NCBI GenBank assembly: GCA_015680635.1
Contig: JAABOA010000091.1
Span: 6,853 to 21,775, forward strand
Reading direction: 5' to 3'
Source: Lunasporangiospora selenospora
Taxonomy: Eukaryota; Mortierellomycota; Mortierellomycetes; Mortierellales; Mortierellaceae
Length of the DNA stretch: 14,923 nt
This document shows, one piece after another, positions 7,371 to 14,923 of the stretch. The stretch's first letter is position 1; the number at the start of each line of letters is the position of its first letter. The notes below the pieces were generated by a model that worked only from the letters and a program-made list of their open reading frames with translations, searched no databases and was not told where the DNA came from. Position numbers and translations under genes: made by a program.

Positions 7371-7529
7371 TTAACAATTTCTCCCGCAGTAGCCGCCATC
7401 GTTAAAGCATTCGTAATTTCTGATGCATCCTCTATGTCGACCATTGACAGTGCATTGACAGTTCAATTGAGCCTGAACCAAGACCATAGCGGACAGCAGC
7501 ACAATAACTGTTCCTCGAACGAGATTCAT
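7371..7529 (-). CDS. Small secreted cysteine-rich peptide (52 aa, six cysteines)
   Basis: ATG 7529-7527 to TAA 7373-7371. Residues 1-20 form a textbook signal peptide (MNLVRGTVIVLLSAMVLVQA) with likely cleavage after VQA. The 32-residue mature part is basic and has six cysteines at 24, 26, 35, 41, 48 and 52, spacing C-x1-C-x8-C-x5-C-x6-C-x3-C, with a Gly-rich stretch (CFNDGGYCGRNC) at the end. Six cysteines in so short a chain imply three disulfides, as in knottin or defensin-like peptides. Role unknown: antimicrobial, symbiosis-related or effector functions are only guesses. Support comes from a minus-strand TATA box at 7871-7878 and AATAAA 58 bp after the stop. The 340-bp gap from TATA to ATG suggests a long leader or a 5'UTR intron, possibly from CAG|GTAAAA near 7697 to TTTTAG near 7545. 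It is too short for ordinary ORF length cut-offs. Confidence 0.7.
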   Translation of the reverse strand: MNLVRGTVIVLLSAMVLVQAQLNCQCTVNGRHRGCIRNYECFNDGGYCGRNC

Positions 7530-7870
7530 GGCGTGGACGACTAGCTAAAATATGGGCAAGCCCACAATAATGTTGGAATTAAATTAATGCAGCCGGGTCG
7601 GCAGAGGTTAGTGTCAAACTTAGGAGTCTTTGTTGACCAGTCACTACAAATTGTCTTTTTGTATGTCTGAAGTTTAGGGGGTCGCCACATTTTACCTGAA
7701 AAACAAAAAAAGATTTGGCGAGAAATGAGTACTTGGACTCTTGTCGAGAATAGGTCTTTGTGAGGGTCCGTAAAACGAGAGCGTGCGATGACTCCTACAA
7801 GAGTAAACTTGCCAATGATAGATCGGTGGATGTGGACGGCTTGTAGGGAAGGAGAGGAAAGAGTCACTTA

Positions 7871-7878
7871 TTTTTATA
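7871..7878 (-). promoter_or_regulatory. TATA box of the small cysteine-rich peptide gene
   Basis: The minus strand reads CTCGTATAAAAATAAG here. It is followed by a pyrimidine-rich stretch (CTCTTTCCTCTCCTTCC) typical of a fungal transcription start. No other minus-strand gene lies between it and 7529. Confidence 0.5.
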
Positions 7879-8002
7879 CGAGGAAACTGGAGGGTTGTGC
7901 ATTTTTGGGCTGAAGAAAAATCTCACCATTGATAAAGCACTCTGTGCGAGGGCTAGGACTCGCAAAGTTTGTTTCTCCAGCTAACACAGAGTACCCCTGA
8001 GG

Positions 8003-8008
8003 TATAAA
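8003..8008 (+). promoter_or_regulatory. Plus-strand TATA-like box without a clear gene
   Basis: GGTATAAATTAAG points away from the minus-strand TATA at 7871, giving a divergent arrangement about 125 bp apart. The first downstream ATG near 8014 opens only about 36 codons. Confidence 0.3.
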
Positions 8009-9242
8009 TTAAGAATGAGGAGAGGAGAGGGACGAGACACAGGTCACAACATAAAGATCTGCGTTGGACACCTGGCTGGTCGTGTTTTCTGTGGATGTTT
8101 CAATATATATTTTTTTTCGACATGAGCACAAGGGGTACTCTAAAGGTTCAATAAAAGTCCGAGATGCACCGTTCAACATTCTGATTTTGGTTTTAAAATA
8201 ACTTTGACCAACCCCAGAAGAACGCTGGGGCTCCGTGCATTGGTGGTACGTTCATCCCTGCGACCAGTTACTACAGAATCCCTCGACTCCCAGAACTTGC
8301 AAGAGAAAAGAAAACACCGGTATTGGCTGGCTGTTTGGAAAACTCTCCAGGCCCCGTGTACGTAACACGACATAGCTAGAGTTCATCAGAACCATCGAGA
8401 ATAACCATTGTGATGGCAAGCCTCATTGGATTTCTTGAGTCTTGTGGGTTGGCCCGCCTTTGACCACGTCAAAAAATAGGGATTGGCGATCAAGATGTGC
8501 ATACCCCATTTCCGTTTTCGCATTTGGATCTAGATAATTTTCCCACAGCTTAAGCCTGGCTACAAACACCATCTTTGCATAAATGTTTAGGTTTCGTAAG
8601 CTGAATCTCTTTGGCAGAGAAGCCGACCGGGTTGTCTTTGGCCAAAAATTAGATTTGACTAGTCATGTTTGTAGAAATGAACCTCAAGAAAGGGGACCCC
8701 AAAAGCGGATCATGAGCGTTGACAGTGACGAAACTGGCATGATCGTCTTTGAGCTTGCCTGTAAAACTGCCTCAATGATGTACAATAACATTCCTCTTTA
8801 CTTGATGAGGCATAACACATGGCATAGGTCAGTGCAGTTGTAAGCGCGGTGGACCGCAGCGCAGGCTGCAATTGCTGTTGATGGGCGACCAAACTAGCAT
8901 GTCAGCAGATTCGTCACGACTGCCCAATTTACCTCGCATTAGAGAGGTGAGTCCTTATCAAGGGAAATAACAAACATGCTGCGCAGAGGATTTTGTGGAG
9001 TTTCTTGAGAGGGCTGCTTGGTCAGAGTCATGGATGATGGATTGACTTGGGTACAATTGACATTGTAGGTATTTGCTCGGTCGAACTGTTCAGCCAGGGG
9101 AGAGGATCCTCCCCTATGTACAGAAGCGAAGCCTCCTGGACTTTTATTTTCGATAACGGTGCTATACCTCCTCTTTCTAATAAACAAGAACTCTTTATTT
9201 TCCTTTGCTGTCTTAAATATTACTTTTTGTTTTTATTCCATC
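8009..9242. other. 1.2-kb region without a supported gene
   Basis: Short frames on both strands (e.g. 8583-8843 +, 8939-9187 -) lack signal peptides, domains and start context. A plus-strand AATAAA near 8150 and a minus-strand AATAAA at 9233-9238 mark possible transcript ends. The latter lies immediately after the lectin-like gene's stop and fits its poly(A) signal. Confidence 0.5.
9233..9238 (-). promoter_or_regulatory. Poly(A) signal AATAAA of the lectin-like gene
   Basis: The minus strand reads GGAATAAAAAC only 5 bp past the TGA stop. A second A-rich AATAAA-type site follows near 9197-9203. Confidence 0.45.
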
Positions 9243-10589
9243 TCAACATGGATCTAGTTGACGGTATTCCAGGAGAGACCGCCTGAAATTGCATGCCGCG
9301 TTGCAGACGCCAGCAGTGCAGCATTCTTTGCAGTCTCGCGAGGTCTCGCAGCAGGTACCCTCACCGCCTTTCCCGTCACGACTGCCTGGATTGCCGCCAA
9401 AGCACTTATCGCTGCCATCGCTCTTTCCACAGTATGGGAACGGAATATTGCCGAGTGCCGTGCCCGAGCTCCAGATAGGATTGTTCTCGGCTGTATAAAT
9501 CACAAAGTTTCCATTATTCTGTATTATGGCACGGTACTGCCCATTATCGGTGGATGTCCTGCCCGAGCACCAGTAGTTGGATCCGGAATTGGTGTACAGG
9601 CAGAAATTGCCGTTATTGTGGAGAGTGCCATAGAACGGACCCTTTTTCTTATCCATGCTCTTGCCAACGCACAAAGTTCTAGATTGTCCATCTTGGCTTG
9701 CATTCACACATAGCGAGCCATCGGAACCGATGGCTACCCAGCTGGCTCGGTTGCTTGATTTGAGGATGCGTGAAGAATCAGTACAGTCTTTGTCTTTACA
9801 TCCTTTAAGACTTTCTCCGCTGATAATGGTTCCCTTGTTTCCCTTGCAAATCGAAATATCATCCATACCCATAGGACTGCACCTCTGGTTGTCGTATCCA
9901 CCATAGCAGATGTTGTAGATGCCATCAGTTTCGGTAGTGTTAGGGAGAGAGCGGGGAAAGTACGCGGAGTAATCCTTCTCACTATGAGCGCTTTTAGTGC
10001 AACGACCGAAACGGCAGCATGTAAGGGTCCAACTCCTCCTTTTGCCATCAACCTGGACCCAGTACGCCCCAAAACCAATGTATCCGGTCTTCCCACCAGC
10101 AAGATGAAGCTTGTAGGACTGTGATCGAACAGTAGATAGCTGGGCATTGTGGTCGGCTGAGACTTTGGCCTTCACAGCCTTAATATCGAAAGTGGCGTCG
10201 CTATCGATATTCCAAGTAGCAAATGTCGTCAGAGTTTCGGTGACAGATACATCGCAGCTGTCGAGGTTGTGGTTGCACACAACACTTCTGGATGTCTTCT
10301 GATACATGTTACGTTGGTTGGTATTGATACCCCAGAAAGTCGACGTGGCCTTGATATCGTAATCATATTCGCGCTGAGAGAAACATGCACTGAGGCCATT
10401 GTGGGGCAACATAATAGTTGTTTTTCCGAGTGGTGGGTCATGGCACGTGCGGACATCGGAAGAGGGAGGCTCGCCGAGTGGGACAAGATGGCCGTCCTTT
10501 ACAATAAAGGGAAAGGCGTTACAGTCAGATAGAGTAGTGCTGACGGTCAGAAAAGCCAGTCCGGCAAGGGACACTCCAGAATACCTCAT
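9243..10589 (-). CDS. Secreted cysteine-rich protein with a bulb-type (mannose-binding) lectin-like region, 448 aa
   Basis: The gene is intronless, ATG 10589 to TGA 9245-9243. Residues 1-25 form a signal peptide ending near DCNA. Residues about 70-190 are a beta-rich domain with the segment YKLHLAGGKTGYIGFGAYW (159-177), whose core resembles the secreted protein at 11553. Residues about 225-275 are Cys-rich. Residues about 280-380 hold three lectin-like strands: GSDGSLCVNA, HNNGNFCLYT and QNNGNFVIYT, the last followed by NNPIWSSGT. These match the QxDxNxVxY pattern of the B-lectin family, with Asn in place of the Asp. The C-terminus (411-433) is a compact Cys cluster with two CC pairs. About 26 cysteines and two N-glycosylation sequons (NTT, NAS) fit an extracellular, disulfide-rich protein. 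It probably binds glycans or the cell wall; binding is unproven because the sugar-site Asp is replaced. A TATA box lies about 66 bp upstream and AATAAA just downstream. Confidence 0.87.
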   Translation of the reverse strand: MRYSGVSLAGLAFLTVSTTLSDCNAFPFIVKDGHLVPLGEPPSSDVRTCHDPPLGKTTIMLPHNGLSACFSQREYDYDIKATSTFWGINTNQRNMYQKTSRSVVCNHNLDSCDVSVTETLTTFATWNIDSDATFDIKAVKAKVSADHNAQLSTVRSQSYKLHLAGGKTGYIGFGAYWVQVDGKRRSWTLTCCRFGRCTKSAHSEKDYSAYFPRSLPNTTETDGIYNICYGGYDNQRCSPMGMDDISICKGNKGTIISGESLKGCKDKDCTDSSRILKSSNRASWVAIGSDGSLCVNASQDGQSRTLCVGKSMDKKKGPFYGTLHNNGNFCLYTNSGSNYWCSGRTSTDNGQYRAIIQNNGNFVIYTAENNPIWSSGTALGNIPFPYCGKSDGSDKCFGGNPGSRDGKGGEGTCCETSRDCKECCTAGVCNAACNFRRSLLEYRQLDPC

Positions 10590-10654
10590 TTACAGTAGCG
10601 CGAGGGGTACGTGGTGTAAGAAATGACGGGGCACAATCAAGGCAAGAGGGGCGT

Positions 10655-10662
10655 CTTTTATA
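10655..10662 (-). promoter_or_regulatory. TATA box of the lectin-like gene
   Basis: The minus strand reads TTTGTATAAAAGACG, 66-73 bp upstream of ATG 10589. That leaves a leader of roughly 40 nt, the normal arrangement for a strongly expressed fungal gene. Confidence 0.7.
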
Positions 10663-11181
10663 CAAAGTTGAACTTGACGAGAATCACACTCCGAAAATTG
10701 TGGGCGTTGTGCGAATGAGAGTGAAAGGGCTCTCACGTCATGAGCAGGGCATAGTTCTCGGTGAAGTGCTTCCTCTACCACCTGAATTCTAAAGTAGTAC
10801 AAGCAGCCATGCTGTGTTCTGACAGGCTTGGCCTAGCTGTCTTTGGTGTTTGAACGAGACAACTTAGTTTTCGTCGACTTTCATGCAATTCTCAAGGACA
10901 ATTTACCACAGGCACAGGATTGCACAGGACTAAACGAGAATACATGGAAACAGTGGATGTTCCGGTTCTCTTATGAAGTATCTTTGAATCGAGCTATGCC
11001 AGCTCTCTGTATTCAGTTGATGGTATCCTTGGGGATTTTACAACACCAAACTCAATTGGTTCACGAAGGGATAGACTAGTGACTTTGACCCCCAATTGAG
11101 TGATCCGGTTCGACTAGAAATTACACTTCATGAGAATTTCTGACTAGGACTCTACTGGTAGTAGATCGTTTACACGTAGCT

Positions 11182-11204
11182 GAATATGCGTTTTGAACAT
11201 ATTC
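11182..11204. repeat. Inverted repeat GAATATG-N9-CATATTC
   Basis: A perfect 7-bp stem with a 9-nt spacer in the upstream region of the 11553 gene. It may be a protein-binding dyad or chance. Confidence 0.5.
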
Positions 11205-11465
11205 GACTTTCAGGTAACATTAACCGGGTATGGAGAAATCAGATAGCATTTTTGGTGCCAACGTTCAAAAGTCGATTGTAGTGATTGGATCACTTCCTTT
11301 TATACTGAACGGTCGTACAAGAGGTTCTAGTGAGCGAACTGTGTCCTGGTAGACTGCATAGACCAAGAAGTCTTTGGTGCACGTTTTCGCTGTCCGATTT
11401 CGACTTTCAAGCAGTCTCATTACAACGCCCACCTTTTTTTTTCCGTTGAAATGACAAGCTCTCTT

Positions 11466-11520
11466 CACCTCTCACTCTCTCACTCTCTCAATACCCCTCA
11501 CTATCCCCCACTCTCTCAAT
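11466..11520 (+). repeat. CTCTCA-type microsatellite in the leader of the 11553 gene
   Basis: Interrupted CTCTCACT/CTCTCAA units lie between 11466 and 11520, ending about 33 bp before the ATG. Pyrimidine-rich leaders are common just upstream of fungal start codons. Confidence 0.6.
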
Positions 11521-11552
11521 TTTTACCGGTCCTGACAAGCTAGTTCGCCTCA

Positions 11553-12047
11553 ATGAATCTCAAGACATTTGGCACTATACTCGCCCTCATCTGTACAGCT
11601 TCCAGTATACAAACGCCATTCGATTATCAGGACACAAACGAGTATCAAGACACATACGACATTCTGAGCCACACTATTGCCGACAACGGGTGGGAAAGAT
11701 CATCCACCATTGTTTCAGGCCCAACATATATCACATCGGACCACATTTATCGCAATACCACCTGGAGCGTCGACCTTTTGCCTCATCACAAGGATCTTGT
11801 ACGAAAGAGCGCTCCATTCAAGTGGGTAGAGTCTGGTAGCAGTGAATCAGTAACGTACGGCTTCCATGTCCGGGAGGGCATCACTGGATATGTCGCACAA
11901 AAAACCACGTGGCACATACTCACTGGCTACGTCCGCACCAAACGGAACGGTATCATTGTCCGTGAAGAGTTGGTCACCACTGTCTCGCCCAAAGTCCTCT
12001 TTAACGGTGGACTAGATGGAGTAGTGACATTTATCAGAATACATTAG
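11553..12047 (+). CDS. Secreted protein of unknown family, 164 aa, sharing a core motif with the 9243-10589 protein
   Basis: The gene is intronless, ATG 11553 (CCTCAATGA) to TAG 12045-12047. The signal peptide is MNLKTFGTILALICTASSIQ, and its only cysteine lies within it, so the mature chain has no disulfides. Residues 25-36 are a small duplication (YQDTNE/YQDTYD) from an 18-bp imperfect tandem repeat at 11625-11660. The rest is Ser/Thr-rich with alternating polar and apolar residues suggesting beta strands. It includes NTTWSVDL (69-76), SVTYGFHVREGITGYV (99-114) and W120. That segment aligns without gaps with YKLHLAGGKTGYIGFG of the lectin-like protein (shared Y, H, G, TGY, W and G). An NTT sequon is present. 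Function unknown. The two genes are divergent, about 960 bp apart, and may descend from a common domain. Confidence 0.75.
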   Translation: MNLKTFGTILALICTASSIQTPFDYQDTNEYQDTYDILSHTIADNGWERSSTIVSGPTYITSDHIYRNTTWSVDLLPHHKDLVRKSAPFKWVESGSSESVTYGFHVREGITGYVAQKTTWHILTGYVRTKRNGIIVREELVTTVSPKVLFNGGLDGVVTFIRIH

Positions 12048-12441
12048 TACAAGTTCTCAATCTGCTACACGATTACTTTTGCACTTTAGTGTTTCGAAAG
12101 AGCTGAGGAGGCCTGAGCAAAACCAGCATTTCGGTCGAGCAGATTTTTTTTTTTTGGTTCTTCCAGTTGCATTAACTGAACGAACTTGACCTTTTCAACC
12201 ATTGGAATAAGCACATTTCTCTTCTTCGACACTATCTTCTGTCCTTGGCTTAATCTCCAGAGCAGATCCAAATAAAGACTGATGACCCAACCCTTTGCAT
12301 TACAAAAAACATTCAATTGTACTACCTGTTTCCATTATTCAGTGTCCTGTTCCACAATTTCTGCAAGCTTTATTCCACTAGGAATAACATGTATTGTGAA
12401 CATGGTCATGACTGAGCGCGAACGAGAAAAAAAAATTACTG
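12048..12441. other. Spacer between converging genes
   Basis: No gene is supported. A T run near 12145-12155 and an A run near 12427-12435 could serve the ends of the two converging transcripts. A 76-codon minus frame here has no domain or signal. Confidence 0.5.
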
Positions 12442-14282
12442 CTAACAAGTTGCGTTTGTGATATGTTCAGGAGCGCGGTGACCCGTGACCCTCGCCTCTC
12501 TCAAGATCTGAAGTCGTTCTACAAGCTTCATTGTTTCCGCTGGACTCTGGCCAGCGAGGGATCGGTTCCACGGCAACAGATTTCCTGGGTAGCTGAGAGG
12601 ATCTGATGTTTCCATTCCGTTTTCCGATGAGTCAGCTCCAGTATCCCTTTCCTCTTGCTCAATTGGGATTCGACCGGGACGGAACGCACGGGTGTAGTGA
12701 GCATCCGCAAGGTACCGGTGGAAGACCTTTAGCTTTCCACGGGCAAGTCCTCCGCCTAAAATATATACTGGTTTACTATTTTTTACAAAAAAAAAAAAGT
12801 ACGAGTTAATAAAACTGTAAGCCTTTTTGCCAGGTGTGACTGAGAGCAGTTTGGTTAGAGGCCGTGTTTCTTTACCCTGCTGCGAGTGCCTCGCTTGTCA
12901 TGGCAACCGAGTCGGCTGTAACGACAATTTTGTCCGCTAGTGCCAGCATTGCCTCATAAGGATTGTTTCCGCGTCTAAATCCCAATAGATCTTTTGGACC
13001 AGGGGCTGATAATTCTGAGTTGGTATTGCTCATCGTCGAATCCTGGTCATTAGGAGTTGAGGAGCCCTTTTTAACAGTCATGGGATCATATACAAAGAGT
13101 CTGTCCGGATCCTGAATACGCTCCTGAAGTTTTGAGACGGCTTGACGCGTGTTATCGGCTGTTCTTTGTGAAAATGTGAGGAGCACTCTGCAGTTTTGTA
13201 CCTCGAGTATGCGTGCGAGTCTGGTCATCATCCTCTCCGTGTTGTGTGAACAATCATCGTTTGGCCCTCCAATCAATACGGTCACAATCGGTGCTGAAGG
13301 AGACCGGTGGAAAAAGGACTTTGGGATGAGGCTGTGTTCCTGAGCATAAATCTTTGCCTGTTCCAAGAGCTTTGGCGTAATTGTGTTGAGAGTTGAATTG
13401 ATTCTGAAGTAATTCTTTTGGTCCTTCATGATTCCAAGACCACCTTTGCTCATTAATAGTAGCGGTGTTCAGGTTAATATGGCTATACTGTGCATGAAAG
13501 AAAGCTGATTTGACATAGATGATTGGTAATAAAAGATGTAACCTTACCAAGCTGGACAACTACTTCGTGCTTTTGAAGAAACACTTGATCAAAATGAACA
13601 AACGGTAGGTTGGGAAAATGGATATATGCTATAACACAGAGAGTCAAGATGAGATAGATCGTTTTGTCAATATTACATGTCAATTATCCAATGTAACACT
13701 GCCCTCCGCCCCCATCCAAGCTCTTGGAACCTTACCCGAAAAAGATGATTTGCCACTCATTCGTGAAGTATGTAGCAATCCAGGAACAGCATTTGGGCCA
13801 GCACCAATGACATAGCTGGGAAAAGGCTCAGAGAGGGTATCGCCTTGGAGAAACCATGGCAACTTTTTGGTCTGTTTTCTGTTGACGACGTGGTGGTAAT
13901 CCATGATCAATTTTTTAAATGGGGTCGGGAGCCATGCCAAGCTTGGACGCCACTGCACACGCTTCATAGCCCAAGGGAGCGAAAGACCTTTGGCAAGGGC
14001 GATAGCCTCTTTGTCAGCACTGACTGAGCCGGAGGAAATAATCCATGTGGTTGGATTAGTCGCCTGGAAAGATGCTCGAGGAGTGAGGCGCGTGCGTCGC
14101 GTCATTCGCTCATGCTTAACGGCCGTTGCAAAAGGTCGTTGGTGGATCAAGAGTCGAGAAGAGGCCGATCCGTGGCAACGAGGAACAGAGGTCAGGATGG
14201 AGGCCCATTGTTGAATCTCATAATGAAATGGATTTGGCGGGCCTGAATAGGCCCTAGCAACACTGCACGCGAGTCCCTTCAT
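12442..14282 (-). CDS. Mitochondrial fission ELM1-domain (DUF1022) protein, 4 exons, 509 aa
   Basis: Exons are 14282-13736, 13628-13548, 13443-12876 and 12775-12442. Introns of 107, 104 and 100 bp start GTAAGG, GTAAGG and GTAAAG and end TAG, AAG and TAG. Phases 1, 1 and 2 join without a break. The N-terminal 75 residues are Arg/Ser/Ala-rich with few acids, as in a mitochondrial presequence. The ELM1 domain follows: TTWIISSGSVSADKEAIALA (78-97), VIGAGPNAVPGLL (158-170), VTVLIGGPNDDC (263-274), NPYEAMLALADKIVVTADSV (370-389, the family's best-conserved block), then GKPVYILGGG and GKLKVFHRYL (399-421). Low-complexity Ser/Asn insert near 335-360. Plant ELM1 recruits dynamin to mitochondria. The bacterial relatives have no agreed role, and I infer none for the fungal protein beyond likely mitochondrial location. 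The last intron had to end at 12776; later AG sites break the frame or lose the KPVYILG block. Confidence 0.88.
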
Positions 14283-14518
14283 GAGCAGATCCTGTCCGAA
14301 CCGAGAAGGAATGGAAGACCGAATAGATTAGGAGATTCCGATATTCTGCTCTCACATATGGCGACCATCCCAAGCCACTCTCTCATCTCTCTCCCACGCG
14401 TGTCTCCTCTTTTTCGCATGACGCATTTTCTCTCCCACGGCTATCTTGGTTGGTTCAGGTCCGTCTCACGTTTTTGTCGCTACCACCTCTACATTTTATC
14501 CAAGTCTCATCATCAAAC
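14283..14518. promoter_or_regulatory. Shared bidirectional promoter of the ELM1-like and pyroglutamyl-peptidase genes
   Basis: Only 236 bp separate the two start codons, which face away from each other. The spacer is CT-rich on the plus strand (CTCTCATCTCTCTCCCACG near 14383, TTTTCTCTCCCACGG near 14427, a repeated TCTCTCCCACG). It has no TATA box, fitting a housekeeping divergent promoter. Confidence 0.6.
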
Positions 14519-14923
14519 ATGGCTCCCATCAAGCGATTGGACAGGGTCAGGGTCATCCTGACAGGATTTGAGGTACCTTTTCTACATTTCGGCTCTTTGT
14601 TCATCCTTGCCTTGCATGTAGGACAATGTCTTATTGGTTCATTTATGCATAATGTGTCTGACAAAGACCTGCATTTCTGCTACATGCTGCACCTCTCCCT
14701 TTTTCCATTATAGCCCTTCGGCAAGCATGTCACCAACCCATCTTGGCTCTCCGTTCAACCGCTTTCCGACACCACCTTAGACATTCCTCAGAGAAAGGAG
14801 ACAGACACCCTCAGAAAACATGAGGCCACCAAAGTGGACATTGTCTGCCACGAGCTCCCTGTCGAGTACCGCAAGGTGTGCGACCTTGTACCTGATCTCC
14901 ATACCAAGTACACCAAGCCTGCT
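14519..14923 (+). CDS. Pyroglutamyl-peptidase I (peptidase family C15), 5' part, cut by the window end
   Basis: Exon 1 is 14519-14572 and exon 2 starts at 14714. The 141-bp phase-0 intron runs GTACCT...TATAG. The 88 visible residues are MAPIKRLDRVRVILTGFE joined to PFGKHVTNPSWLSVQPL. This recreates the family's N-terminal signature (VxxTGFxPFGxxxxNPSW), which contributes to the pyroglutamate-binding pocket. It is followed by VDIVCHELPVEYRKVCDLVP, the conserved second strand and helix (ExPVxYxxV). Family knowledge: a cytosolic cysteine peptidase that removes N-terminal pyroglutamate from peptides. The catalytic Glu, Cys and His lie beyond the window, so activity cannot be judged. The usual length is about 200-240 residues. 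Start chosen at the ATG with good context (AAACATGGC). It shares its promoter region with the ELM1-like gene. Confidence 0.93.

Larger units (their letters stand above)
10663..11552. other. Intergenic region between two divergent secreted-protein genes
   Basis: No supported gene. A 78-codon plus frame (10843-11079) starts with TTG, not ATG, and shows no domain. The region holds three copies of TCGACTTTCA (10874, 11203, 11400), an inverted repeat GAATATG/CATATTC (11182-11204), a minus-strand TATA-like CAGTATAAAAGG near 11295-11306, and a CT-rich leader at 11460-11520. Confidence 0.5.

Noticed and set aside
8710-8892. 60-codon minus-strand frame with several cysteines, considered as a second secreted peptide
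   Set aside because: It has no signal peptide, it is rich in Gln and Arg, and it has no TATA box or poly(A) signal in place.
9098-9116. GC-rich palindrome-like AGGGGAGAGGATCCTCCCCT
   Set aside because: The symmetry is imperfect outside the central GAGGATCCTC; it is a 10-bp palindrome likely to occur by chance in 15 kb.
9258-9906. Plus-strand frames antisense to the lectin-like gene
   Set aside because: They mirror the minus-strand gene, whose signal peptide, domains, TATA box and poly(A) signal decide the strand.
10843-11079. 78-codon plus-strand frame upstream of the 11553 gene
   Set aside because: It begins with TTG, has no domain, signal peptide or promoter, and one of the three TCGACTTTCA repeats lies inside it.
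12777-12875. A 20-nt mini-exon in the ELM1-like gene bridging exon 3 and a later acceptor at about 12756
   Set aside because: The acceptor at 12776 joins in frame directly and restores the conserved GKPVYILGGG block, so no mini-exon is needed.
1-14923. tRNA, rRNA and CRISPR searches by eye
   Set aside because: No T-loop/acceptor pairing, rRNA block or regularly spaced repeat-spacer array was found.

Overview
The window looks like a nuclear contig from a filamentous, probably early-diverging (Mucoromycota/Mortierella-like) fungus. The signs are short GT-AG introns of 100-166 bp with CTRAY-like branch sites, TATA boxes 30-70 bp upstream of likely transcript starts, AATAAA signals, long A/T and C homopolymer runs, and the set of proteins encoded (Fyv7, an ELM1/DUF1022 protein, pyroglutamyl peptidase I, and secreted lectin-like proteins). 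The lineage is an inference from style and gene content, not from a marker gene.

Layout. Conserved genes sit at the two ends. On the left are the 3' end of an unrecognised polyglutamine-containing gene (1-648, +) and a four-exon FYV7/CCDC59-type rRNA-processing gene (1108-2455, +). On the right, a four-exon gene for a mitochondrial-fission ELM1-domain protein (12442-14282, -) is divergently paired, across 236 bp, with the first two exons of a pyroglutamyl-peptidase I gene (14519 to the window end, +). Both right-hand gene models were reconstructed from splice sites and reading-frame phase.

The roughly 10 kb between them is accessory in character. It holds a lineage-specific ORF carrying a 57-bp tandem repeat that is open in two frames (3451-4102). 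Two diverged copies of a TATA-box promoter module (around 4271-4392 and 4536-4660) have no evident gene behind them. A 302-bp non-autonomous hAT-type element (4895-5196) has CAGTG termini and near-perfect 8-bp TCTAGA-type target duplications. There are two decayed genes: a frameshifted minus-strand ORF abutting the hAT element, and a Myb/SANT-like gene with stops and an 11-bp repeat expansion. Three intronless or nearly intronless genes encode predicted secreted proteins: a 52-aa six-cysteine peptide (7371-7529, -), a 448-aa cysteine-rich protein with a bulb-lectin-like region (9243-10589, -), and a 164-aa protein (11553-12047, +) that shares a short core motif with the 448-aa protein.

The outer genes serve ribosome biogenesis, mitochondria and peptide turnover and have no obvious link to each other. 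The inner three suggest a small secretome island that has collected mobile-element debris. No tRNA, rRNA or CRISPR array was seen.
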